33,320 nt of DNA. It comes from a virus. The notes below the pieces were generated by a model. That model had not been told where the DNA came from. It saw nothing but the letters and a program-made list of their open reading frames with translations, and made no database searches. The stretch spans positions 1-33,320 of IMG/VR virus record IMGVR_UViG_3300025889_000499. One strand, 5' to 3'. Positions 14,774 through 21,205 of this stretch are shown piece by piece (positions within the stretch are counted from its first letter, which is position 1; each line of letters opens with the position of its first letter). The position numbers were made by a program, and so were the translations under genes.

Positions 14774-15315
14774 ATATACTAATAACCGGTAATTGTGGCG
14801 TTGGTAAAACCTATGTAATAAAAAAACTTATAAATAGTTTACAAGTACCTTATGCAAACAATGTAGGTTTGTTACGTTATTTACATAATGACCAATATAT
14901 AATTACAGGTAGTTACGTAGGTGATATGTTTGACGGTAGCGACAAACTAGCCATGAATGTTATGTCTAGCTTAGATGAATTCTTACAAAAAAACAGTAAC
15001 CACATAATATTTTACGAGGGTGACCGCTTTACCAACAGTACATTTATAAAAAAAGCAAAACCATTTATAATTAAAATACTTGGCGATGGCAAACAAGGGC
15101 GCCAGCAACGCAACAGCCAACAAACACAACGCCATTTAAAAAGCATACAAACAAGAGTAAACAATATAAACGCAGATTTAGAATTAAAAAACAGCAATGT
15201 TTGTTTAAGTGTTATATTGCATTGTTTAATGCATAGTAGTACACACCAAGAACTACAAAAGCAATTAGGCAAGCAACAACAAATACACACTAAACAACAA
15301 ACTAGCTTATTTTAA
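14764..15315 (+). CDS. P-loop DNA base kinase, 5-hydroxymethyluracil DNA kinase-like
   Basis: 183 residues. P-loop GNCGVGKT at 9-16, then GSYVGDMFDGSDKLAMNV at 49-66 and YEGDRF at 84-89; the last third is a Gln/Asn/Arg-rich helical tail. The TGSYVG...DGSD-L-M and E-G-D-R-F motifs match the phage kinases that pyrophosphorylate 5-hydroxymethyluracil within DNA (hmU DNA kinases described by Lee et al. 2018). It overlaps the transferase by ten bases. It would activate the hydroxymethyl group made by the TET/JBP enzyme. A nucleotide or protein kinase role is less likely given the neighbours. Confidence 0.7.
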   Translation: MAINILITGNCGVGKTYVIKKLINSLQVPYANNVGLLRYLHNDQYIITGSYVGDMFDGSDKLAMNVMSSLDEFLQKNSNHIIFYEGDRFTNSTFIKKAKPFIIKILGDGKQGRQQRNSQQTQRHLKSIQTRVNNINADLELKNSNVCLSVILHCLMHSSTHQELQKQLGKQQQIHTKQQTSLF

Positions 15316-15561
15316 ATGCACCAAACAATTTATGAATATTATGCCTTAACATTATACGAACTAGAAAATGGGGTAACAATTACTGAGTTACAACAAATGC
15401 TAAACGAATACATACAACTAGAACAATACTTAGCTTGCGCAGGAATACACCGCGCAATAGAACATTACAAATTTTATATACTGTATCATTTAATAACTTA
15501 TTACACATTTGAAGACGATTTAAAACAAATAACATGGACACAAAAAGAATACAACAATTAG
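15316..15561 (+). CDS. hypothetical helical protein (81 aa)
   Basis: Starts directly after the kinase stop (TAA ATG). Rich in Tyr, Leu and Ile, mostly helical (ITELQQMLNEYIQLEQYLAC, then IHRAIEHYKFYILYHLITYY). No membrane segment is clear despite the hydrophobicity. It overlaps the DnaA-like gene by 28 bases. It may be an accessory of the modification island or of the next gene; no domain recognised. Confidence 0.5.
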   Translation: MHQTIYEYYALTLYELENGVTITELQQMLNEYIQLEQYLACAGIHRAIEHYKFYILYHLITYYTFEDDLKQITWTQKEYNN

Positions 15562-15989
15562 TAACACAATACACAAAAACAGAAATAGCAACCAATAGCC
15601 GTAAACGCGAACACGTATATGCCAGGGCAATTTACTTTAAACTATGTAAAGATTTAACACAACTTACATTAAAAGAAATAGGACAAACACTAAACAAAAC
15701 CCATGCTACCGTAATACATAGCATTAATAATATATTTCCTGCAATAAAACTGTACGACAAAAAACTATATAACGTTTATGCAGAACTAACCAACAATGAT
15801 GAAATGCCTATTGAGCAACGTTACATGCACTTAAAAGAAAAATACAATAAACTAAAACAACAAAAACTACCAATACAATACACAAACCTAATAAACATAA
15901 TAGGCCAAATACCTAATAACGAAATACAAAACGCTGAGTTACGTTTTAACACAATTAAAAACATGCTAGTTAACAAAAACAAACAATAA
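15534..15989 (+). CDS. DnaA domain IV-like DNA-binding protein
   Basis: 151 residues. Residues 22-68 resemble the C-terminal DNA-binding domain of DnaA: SRKREHVYARAIYFKLCKDL, LTLKEIGQTLNKTHATVIHS, INNI. Compare the DnaA signature in which a basic helix is followed by S-L-x-E-I-G and D-H-T-T-V-x-H-A. The AAA+ ATPase part of DnaA is absent; the rest is a basic helical extension (HLKEKYNKLKQQ). It may bind an origin or regulatory sites, or recruit the host replisome. It lies just upstream of the terminase genes. Confidence 0.72.
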   Translation: MDTKRIQQLVTQYTKTEIATNSRKREHVYARAIYFKLCKDLTQLTLKEIGQTLNKTHATVIHSINNIFPAIKLYDKKLYNVYAELTNNDEMPIEQRYMHLKEKYNKLKQQKLPIQYTNLINIIGQIPNNEIQNAELRFNTIKNMLVNKNKQ

Positions 15990-16031
15990 GGGTTATTAAA
16001 AAAATAATTACTAACAATTTTTTTCAATCTT

Positions 16032-16280
16032 ATGGACGGTAGAAAAAACAACGGTGGGCATATTAACAGTGGGCGTAAGTCAAAAGCTGAGGAAGTAAAG
16101 CTAATAGAACGTTTAACCCCACTTGAACCACAAGCATTTGCAGCACTTAAAGCTGGCATTGAAAGCGGTGAGTTTAAATTTGTACAATTGTTTTACCACT
16201 ATTATGCCGGTAAACCACGTGAAACCAAAGACATTACCTTAAACGCAGAACAGCCATTATTTAACATTACTGACTTATAG
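16032..16280 (+). CDS. terS: terminase small subunit-like protein
   Basis: 82 residues: basic Gly-rich start (MDGRKNNGGHINSGRKSKAE), then helix EEVKLIERLTPLEPQAFAAL and FKFVQLFYHYYAGKPRETKD. The GRKSK...PLEP-AF...K-Q-YYAGKP pattern is one I know from small proteins directly preceding large terminases in Bacteroidota phages. Its TAG stop overlaps the GTG start of the large subunit by one base. It would recognise the packaging site and regulate the motor. Confidence 0.72.
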   Translation: MDGRKNNGGHINSGRKSKAEEVKLIERLTPLEPQAFAALKAGIESGEFKFVQLFYHYYAGKPRETKDITLNAEQPLFNITDL

Positions 16281-17446
16281 TGGACTTTGTTGTAACAACT
16301 GCAATAAAAAAATTAGCCAAGTTAAAAAGCCGTAAACGCATAGTACAAGGTGGTACTAGTGCTGGCAAAACATTTGGCATAATACCTTTGCTTGTAGATA
16401 CAGCAATTAAAAACCCACAAACAGAAATAAGCATAGTAAGCGAGTCAATACCACATTTACGTAGAGGTGCATTAAAGGACTTCTTAAAAATAATGATAAT
16501 GACTAAACGCTATAGCGATGCACAATTTAACAAATCAATATTAAAATATACATTTACCAATGGTAGTTATATAGAGTTTTTTAGTATTGAAAGTGCTGAT
16601 AAACTACGTGGGGCAAGGCGTAACATACTATATGTAAACGAAGCCAACAACATACCCTTTGATGCTTACAACCAATTAGCAATACGTACAAGCGGTACTA
16701 TATGGCTTGACTTTAACCCTACATCAAGTTTTTGGGCGCATACTGAATTACAAAACAATACTGATACTGACTTTATTAAATTAACCTACAAAGACAACGA
16801 AGCACTAAGCCCTGAAATAATAAAAGACATAGAACAAGCCAAGCTAAAAGCGCACACCAGCACTTACTGGAAAAACTGGTGGCAAGTATATGGCCTGGGT
16901 GAAATAGGAACACTTGAGGGTGCTTGCATACCTGACTGGCAAGCCATTGATTTACCAGCTGAAGCACGTTTACTATGCTACGGTATGGACTTTGGCTATA
17001 GTGCAGACCCTACATCTTTAATTGCATTATATAAATACAATGATGCTTATATATTTGATGAGGTTATTTACCAAAAGGGTTTACTTAATAGCGACATAAA
17101 CAAATTACTTAAAAACTACAATGTAGCAGACATTATATATGCAGATAGTGCTGAACCTAAAAGTATTGCTGAATTAAATAATTATGGTAATACAGTGCTA
17201 CCATGCCAAAAAGGTAAAGACAGCATTGTATATGGCCTCAACTTAATAAACCAAAACAAAATATACGTTACTAATACTAGTGTTAATTTAATAAAGGAAC
17301 TACAAAACTACATTTGGTTAAAAGACAAAGAGGGCAATACACTAAACAAACCAATAGATGCATTTAACCATTGCATAGATGCTGCCAGGTATGCTTTAAC
17401 TAGCCAATTACAAAACCCACATAAAGGCAAATACTTTGTATTTTAA
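16280..17446 (+). CDS. terL: terminase large subunit
   Basis: 388 residues from a GTG start overlapping the small-subunit stop. ATPase part: Walker A QGGTSAGKT (23-31), Walker B ILYVNEAN (116-123), coupling motif LDFNPTS (143-149). Nuclease part (RNase H fold): Asp237 in CYGMDFGYSADP, Asp289 in IIYADSAEP, and Asp360/Asp367 in DAFNHCIDAARYAL. This is the Terminase_3/6 type motor that packages DNA into the prohead and cuts it. No gene for an alternative packaging system is seen. Confidence 0.93.
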   Translation: MDFVVTTAIKKLAKLKSRKRIVQGGTSAGKTFGIIPLLVDTAIKNPQTEISIVSESIPHLRRGALKDFLKIMIMTKRYSDAQFNKSILKYTFTNGSYIEFFSIESADKLRGARRNILYVNEANNIPFDAYNQLAIRTSGTIWLDFNPTSSFWAHTELQNNTDTDFIKLTYKDNEALSPEIIKDIEQAKLKAHTSTYWKNWWQVYGLGEIGTLEGACIPDWQAIDLPAEARLLCYGMDFGYSADPTSLIALYKYNDAYIFDEVIYQKGLLNSDINKLLKNYNVADIIYADSAEPKSIAELNNYGNTVLPCQKGKDSIVYGLNLINQNKIYVTNTSVNLIKELQNYIWLKDKEGNTLNKPIDAFNHCIDAARYALTSQLQNPHKGKYFVF

Positions 17447-17467
17447 AATATACCTACCCTGTAAAAG

Positions 17468-17552
17468 TGTTAATGAAATGTTAAAATTATGTTAAAATCA
17501 TATATAGCTATTGTTTTATGAACATTTGTGTTTATATTTAGGTGTTAATTAA
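17468..17552 (+). promoter_or_regulatory. promoter with three TGTTAAW repeats upstream
   Basis: TGTTAAT at 17468, TGTTAAA at 17479 and TGTTAAA at 17490 stand exactly 11 bases apart. Downstream is TTG at 17511-17513, then 19 bases, then TATATTTA at 17533-17540: seven of eight positions match the Bacteroidota -7 consensus TAnnTTTG at the standard spacing from the -33 TTG. A TTAATTAA at 17545-17552 follows, and the first gene begins at 17568. The repeats would lie just upstream of the polymerase, as for an activator. It probably drives the late genes or the small-gene cluster. Confidence 0.55.
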
Positions 17553-17567
17553 TTAAAACAATAAACA

Positions 17568-17717
17568 ATGTATTTTAAAAAACCAACAAAAAAAGAACTA
17601 CAAGAAGATGTAAATTATTATGAGCATTTCTATAATTATGTTAAACAAAATAATTACACTACATACTGCAACGCTGTTGCACATGCAATAGGACAAACAA
17701 ATAATATTAACAAATAA
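17568..17717 (+). CDS. small hypothetical protein (49 aa)
   Basis: First gene after the best promoter candidate in the window. MYFKKPTKKELQEDVNYYEH then FYNYVKQNNYTTYCNAVAHA, helical, Tyr/Asn-rich, one Cys. No domain recognised. Its placement directly behind a strong promoter suggests high expression. Confidence 0.45.
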   Translation: MYFKKPTKKELQEDVNYYEHFYNYVKQNNYTTYCNAVAHAIGQTNNINK

Positions 17718-17726
17718 AACAATAAT

Positions 17727-17762
17727 ATGCACAATAAACCCGCTGGCTGGTGGAGGCACTAA
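17727..17762 (+). CDS. possible 11-codon mini-ORF
   Basis: ATG to TAA encoding MHNKPAGWWRH. The stretch CCCGCTGGCTGGTGGAGGC is strikingly G/C-rich for this genome, and the two adjacent Trp are unusual. It lies between two small genes downstream of the promoter. It may be a leader peptide, part of an RNA element, or chance. Confidence 0.2.
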   Translation: MHNKPAGWWRH

Positions 17763-17786
17763 AAGAAATAATAAAATAATAAAAAC

Positions 17787-17978
17787 ATGTACACTAGAGA
17801 AAAACAAGCAATACACGAATTACTGGTAGAAAACCAGCTTCTTAAATCTAAGGTATCATCTTTAACAAGGCAAGTTGATGATGAAAAACTAATTAACACA
17901 AATACAGTTAATATGTTTAGAAGCGAAATAAGTAAATTGCAAAAAGAAATAATAAAATTAAAATTAAACAATGAATAA
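17787..17978 (+). CDS. small coiled-coil protein (63 aa)
   Basis: A single predicted coiled coil with heptads of Leu/Ile/Val (AIHELLVENQLLKSKVSSLT, then FRSEISKLQKEIIKLKL). No other feature. It overlaps the following membrane peptide gene by eight bases, so the two are probably co-translated and may act as a pair. Confidence 0.5.
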   Translation: MYTREKQAIHELLVENQLLKSKVSSLTRQVDDEKLINTNTVNMFRSEISKLQKEIIKLKLNNE

Positions 17979-18090
17979 ATATTACGACAAATTAGTACGA
18001 ACAGCTGCTTTAAGTTTATTTAGTATTGCATTACTAATAGCTAGCATAGCGTTACTATCACTTGAAGCACTTATAAACTACATTTTTTAA
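17971..18090 (+). CDS. single-span membrane peptide (39 aa)
   Basis: MNKYYDKLVRTAALSLFSIA followed by LLIASIALLSLEALINYIF: short basic start and one long hydrophobic helix, no lipobox. Ends 20 bases before a strong terminator, so it closes the small-gene unit. Function unknown; host takeover or superinfection exclusion is conceivable for a small phage membrane protein, without direct evidence. Confidence 0.45.
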   Translation: MNKYYDKLVRTAALSLFSIALLIASIALLSLEALINYIF

Positions 18091-18110
18091 TTAGTTAGTT
18101 AGTTTAGTTC

Positions 18111-18147
18111 AAAAGGGGTTGCATTATACATGTAGCCCCTTTTTTTG
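18111..18147 (+). terminator. strong rho-independent terminator
   Basis: Stem AAAAGGGGTTGCA / TGTAGCCCCTTTT of 13 pairs (two G-U wobbles) with loop TTATACA, followed by a T run. It separates the small-gene unit from the tail operon. Confidence 0.85.
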
Positions 18148-18164
18148 TTATATAAAAAACAAAG

Positions 18165-18377
18165 TTGATAAACACTAAAGCTATTAGTTATTGTTTTGCA
18201 AAAGGTATAAAAGTAATTGTAGTGCCACAAAGGCCAGGTAAAAACCCAGACGTAAAACTACAAATACATACACCAAATAAAATTATACATGGCAATCAAG
18301 TATATAAGCAAGACAAAACACTATGGCATAAAGTAAACCAGCTTTACAATTATTATTATGAAGTTAAAAAACATTAG
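18165..18377 (+). CDS. small conserved phage protein (70 aa), TTG start
   Basis: First gene after the terminator. The frame starts best at TTG 18165, giving INTKAISYCFAKGIKVIVVP, then KLQIHTPNKIIHGNQVYKQD and LWHKVNQLYNYYYEV. Strands followed by a Tyr-rich helix suggest a small alpha/beta domain. Similar short proteins precede tail-chaperone genes in related phages. It overlaps the chaperone start by 20 bases. Function unknown. Confidence 0.5.
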   Translation: MINTKAISYCFAKGIKVIVVPQRPGKNPDVKLQIHTPNKIIHGNQVYKQDKTLWHKVNQLYNYYYEVKKH

Positions 18378-18987
18378 TTTAAGCAACGTTCCTTTACATA
18401 GTTATCAAAAGTACATGCAAATAGAAAACCCTACTGAACAGGACTTGCTAAAATGCTTTTTAGGTTTAACACAACCAGAGTTAAATAAACTACCAGCAAA
18501 ACACGTTGATATTTATTTAATGCAAATACAAGCCATTTTAAAACAAGAACATGAATTAATACGTACTTTTAAATTAAATGGCATAGAGTATGGTTTTATT
18601 CCTAAATTAGATGACATTACCTATGGTGAAAACCTAGATGTTACAAAATACATGAACCAATACGGTAGCATGCATAAAGCAATGGCAGTATTATTTAGGC
18701 CAATTAAACAAAAAATAGGCAAGCAATATTTAATTGATGAATACACCGGTAGTTATGCTTATGCTGAAAAACTAAAACAAATGCCACTTGATGTTGTATT
18801 AGGTGCTATTGTTTTTTTTTACAGTTTAACCAACGCCTTAATGAACTCTACCCTGAACTATTTGCAACAGCAGATACAAGGGGACTTAACGCTGCAAGCC
18901 AATTTGCAAAAAAATGGAGTGGATATTCAGAACTCTATACGCTCGCTCAAGGAGACGTTACAAGGTTTAATGCCGTTAGCAAGTTAA
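18358..18987 (+). CDS. tail assembly chaperone, unshifted form
   Basis: 209 residues, helical, soluble. It begins MKLKNISLSNVPLHSYQKYM, has LLKCFLGLTQPELNKLPAKH near residue 35-55 and IEYGFIPKLDDITYGE near 76-90, and after the T run continues FYSLTNALMNSTLNYLQQ and NGVDIQNSIRSLKETLQG. Position upstream of tail genes and an overlapping second frame match the G/GT-type tail chaperones that coat the tape measure during assembly. Both frames over 18820-18987 look conserved, so this ending is probably a real product and not a by-product of the shift. Confidence 0.62.
   Translation: MKLKNISLSNVPLHSYQKYMQIENPTEQDLLKCFLGLTQPELNKLPAKHVDIYLMQIQAILKQEHELIRTFKLNGIEYGFIPKLDDITYGENLDVTKYMNQYGSMHKAMAVLFRPIKQKIGKQYLIDEYTGSYAYAEKLKQMPLDVVLGAIVFFYSLTNALMNSTLNYLQQQIQGDLTLQANLQKNGVDIQNSIRSLKETLQGLMPLAS
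18812..18820 (+). promoter_or_regulatory. candidate -1 ribosomal frameshift site (nine T)
   Basis: In the zero frame the sequence reads GTT TTT TTT TAC, so T-TTT-TTT forms an ideal X-XXY-YYZ slippery heptamer. The -1 frame is closed by TGA at 18789-18791 and has no ATG before its conserved part, so a shift here is the simplest way to express it. A miscounted homopolymer (ten T) is the alternative. Confidence 0.6.
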
Positions 18988-19076
18988 ATTTACATAAATG
19001 TTATATGTACTTAGCTTTTGAAAAAGAAAAAATAGAATTAGAAAACTTAATGATTAAACAAAAATTTAAACAATAA
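18819..19076 (+). CDS. tail assembly chaperone, -1 frame extension
   Basis: After a -1 shift at the T run the product continues LQFNQRLNELYPELFATADT, then FAKKWSGYSELYTLAQGDVT, RFNAVSKLNLHKCYMYLAFE and KEKIELEN, stopping at TAA 19074-19076. The fused protein would have about 239 residues. The K-W-x-x-Y-x-x-x-Y-x-L-A-x-G-D and L-x-FEKEK-x-ELE patterns are ones I recognise from Bacteroidota phage proteins at this position. The stop overlaps the start of the next gene by one base. It probably corresponds to the T part of a GT chaperone that recruits tail-tube subunits. Confidence 0.6.
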   Translation, partial: LQFNQRLNELYPELFATADTRGLNAASQFAKKWSGYSELYTLAQGDVTRFNAVSKLNLHKCYMYLAFEKEKIELENLMIKQKFKQ

Positions 19077-19546
19077 TGCAAGGTTTTTATAACATTACAG
19101 AAAAAATAAGACAACAATTACAACAAGATGATTTTGTTAATACAGTAACTTATGGTGATATATTTGAAGTTGACTTAGCTAAACAAACAATATTTCCGTT
19201 AAGCCACTTTCAAGTAAATAACGCAACGTTACAAGGCAATGTGTGGAATTTTTCAATAAGCCTATTAGTTATGGACATAGTAAACGAAAGCAAAGAATAC
19301 CCTGATGGTGTTCCTGCTGAATTTAGGGGCAACAACAACGAGCAAGATGTTTGGAATACACAATTAGCCGTAGCCAACCGTTTACTAGAATTACTTTACA
19401 GGGGTGATTTATACACAGACAAATACCAACTTGATGGGCAACCAGTATGCGAGCCCTTTACCGATAGGTTTGAAAACAAACTAGCCGGTTGGACTGTTAC
19501 ATTTAATATATTAATTCCAAATGACATGACAATATGCGCAACTTAA
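19076..19546 (+). CDS. putative tail completion / terminator protein
   Basis: 156 residues. Helical start with a polar ITEKIRQQLQQDDFVNTVTY, then beta strands FPLSHFQVNNATLQGNVWNF and SISLLVMDIV, a helix with NTQLAVANRLLELLYRGDLY, and CEPFTDRFENKLAGWTVTF near the end. The short alpha/beta layout resembles gpU-like tail terminators, which cap the tail tube. It is conserved at this position in related phages as far as I recall. It is followed with a 13-base overlap by the next tail gene. Confidence 0.5.
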   Translation: MQGFYNITEKIRQQLQQDDFVNTVTYGDIFEVDLAKQTIFPLSHFQVNNATLQGNVWNFSISLLVMDIVNESKEYPDGVPAEFRGNNNEQDVWNTQLAVANRLLELLYRGDLYTDKYQLDGQPVCEPFTDRFENKLAGWTVTFNILIPNDMTICAT

Positions 19547-20076
19547 AACCCATATTAGAACAATTTGGTGAATACGTTGTAAGCCAATCTAGGTTAAACT
19601 TAACTAAAGGTGGTTACAAAAACAAAGGGCAAAATGCATCTGGTTCACTAAGCAAATCATTAGCGTTTGAAGTAATGCCAAATGGTAAAAACTGGGTTGT
19701 TGAATTTATAATGCAATACTATGGTCAATTTGTTGATAAAGGTGTAAGCGGTACTAAAGTAAGGCGTAACACACCTTATAGCTTTAGAAGCAAAGGTGGT
19801 AAACAAGGTTTAAAAGGTATGCCACCGCCAAGTGCTTTTGACCAATGGAGAATAAGGAAAGGCATTGCACCAAGAGATGATAAAGGTAGGTTTTTACCAC
19901 GTAAAGCTGCTAATTTTGCTATAGCACGTAGCATATTTGAAAAAGGCATAAAGCCTAGCTTATTTTTTACCACACCATTTAACAAAGCCTTTGAGGATTT
20001 AAACCAAACAATACTTGATGACTTTAACGTACAAATAACAAAAACATTTAAAAAACTAGAAAATGGCAAAAATTAA
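19534..20076 (+). CDS. HK97 gp10-like minor tail / joining protein
   Basis: 180 residues, basic. Features: LSKSLAFEVMPNGKNWVVEF, MQYYGQFVDKGVSGTKVRR and a Gly/Pro-rich loop GLKGMPPPSAFDQWRIRKGI, with FAIARSIFEKGIKPSLFF before a C-terminal helix. The Y-x-x-F-V-D-K-G-V-S-G core and the following R-x-I-F-x-K-G-I motif are typical of the HK97 gp10 family of head-tail or tail-completion proteins. It overlaps both neighbours. Confidence 0.62.
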   Translation: MRNLKPILEQFGEYVVSQSRLNLTKGGYKNKGQNASGSLSKSLAFEVMPNGKNWVVEFIMQYYGQFVDKGVSGTKVRRNTPYSFRSKGGKQGLKGMPPPSAFDQWRIRKGIAPRDDKGRFLPRKAANFAIARSIFEKGIKPSLFFTTPFNKAFEDLNQTILDDFNVQITKTFKKLENGKN

Positions 20077-21205
20077 TGTACTAAGCCCATATTTTATAAA
20101 CGTATCAGATGCTGCTTTAGTTAGCGTACAATTAGAAATAGAAATATATACTGATTATGCTAATACAAGCTGGCAAAGTAGCCCACAATACACATTGCAA
20201 TCTACAGCAATAGATAACAAGGTAACATTTGAAATAAGCGAATTAATAAAAGATTATATAAAAGCAGAGTTCAATGGTGATTACCCAATACTAGGTGCAT
20301 CAACTGATGAAGCAACCACACGTTACGTAGATTACAGAATAACAGAAACCCATACTGGAGGTGTACAAGCCCCAGTAGATAGTTTAGCTAATAGAGCATA
20401 TTACGGTTACGGTTATTTTGAAGACGGTGCAAACCCACAATTTATACAAGGTTATTTGCAAAGCAATAACAAAGTATTAAAACCAGATGACTCACCTTTA
20501 CGTGTAGCAGTTGACCCTACAAATACAACTAGTGTAGCTTTTTTTAGTAATGGCCAACAAACATATAGTTGGTCTGCAAGTGGAACATACAGGGTGCAAG
20601 ACCATGTTCTTTATATAAGTAATTTAATTAGCGGTGGTGATAGTTTTGAAAACAGAGTTGTACAAGACGGTGGTACTTATGAAGATAATGTTTGCATACA
20701 AGATTTCCTAGACGATTATATTATTTACCCTGTTGATACGGTTTATGTTAGTGGAACAGAGGGTGTTACAATAATAAACGTTGATAACATACAAGAATGC
20801 AAATACCCTTTATACAAATTAACTTTTATAAATAAATTTGGTGCATACCAAAACCTATGGTTCTTTAAAAACTCACAACTTAGCATGACTACTAAAAAAG
20901 ACATGTATAAAGCCAACATAGTAGAAAACGGTAGCTATAATACATATAACGCACAAAATAGAATACTTACTAAAAACGGTGACCAAAAACTAACGTTAAA
21001 TAGTGGTTATTATCCTGAAAGCAACAACGAGTTATTTAAACAATTATTTTTAAGCGAAAAAGTATGGATAGAATATAACAACCAAACATTAGGGGTAAAT
21101 ATATCAAGTAGCAACATAACATATAAAACATCATTAACAGATAAATTAATTAATTACACAATAGAATTAGATTTTGCTTTTAACACTATCAATAATATAA
21201 GATAA
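20063..21205 (+). CDS. tail protein (putative distal tail / baseplate component)
   Basis: 380 residues of mainly beta sequence with frequent Asn, Tyr and Thr, beginning MAKINVLSPYFINVSDAALV. Two strand-rich parts (about 1-140 and 220-380) are separated by a loop region containing YIYPVDTV-like strands. The pattern CKYPLYKLTFINKFGAYQNL and WFFKNSQLSM in the second half is seen in proteins next to tape measures in Bacteroidota phages. No enzyme motif. Its stop overlaps the start of the next gene by one base (TAATG). Confidence 0.5.
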   Translation: MAKINVLSPYFINVSDAALVSVQLEIEIYTDYANTSWQSSPQYTLQSTAIDNKVTFEISELIKDYIKAEFNGDYPILGASTDEATTRYVDYRITETHTGGVQAPVDSLANRAYYGYGYFEDGANPQFIQGYLQSNNKVLKPDDSPLRVAVDPTNTTSVAFFSNGQQTYSWSASGTYRVQDHVLYISNLISGGDSFENRVVQDGGTYEDNVCIQDFLDDYIIYPVDTVYVSGTEGVTIINVDNIQECKYPLYKLTFINKFGAYQNLWFFKNSQLSMTTKKDMYKANIVENGSYNTYNAQNRILTKNGDQKLTLNSGYYPESNNELFKQLFLSEKVWIEYNNQTLGVNISSSNITYKTSLTDKLINYTIELDFAFNTINNIR

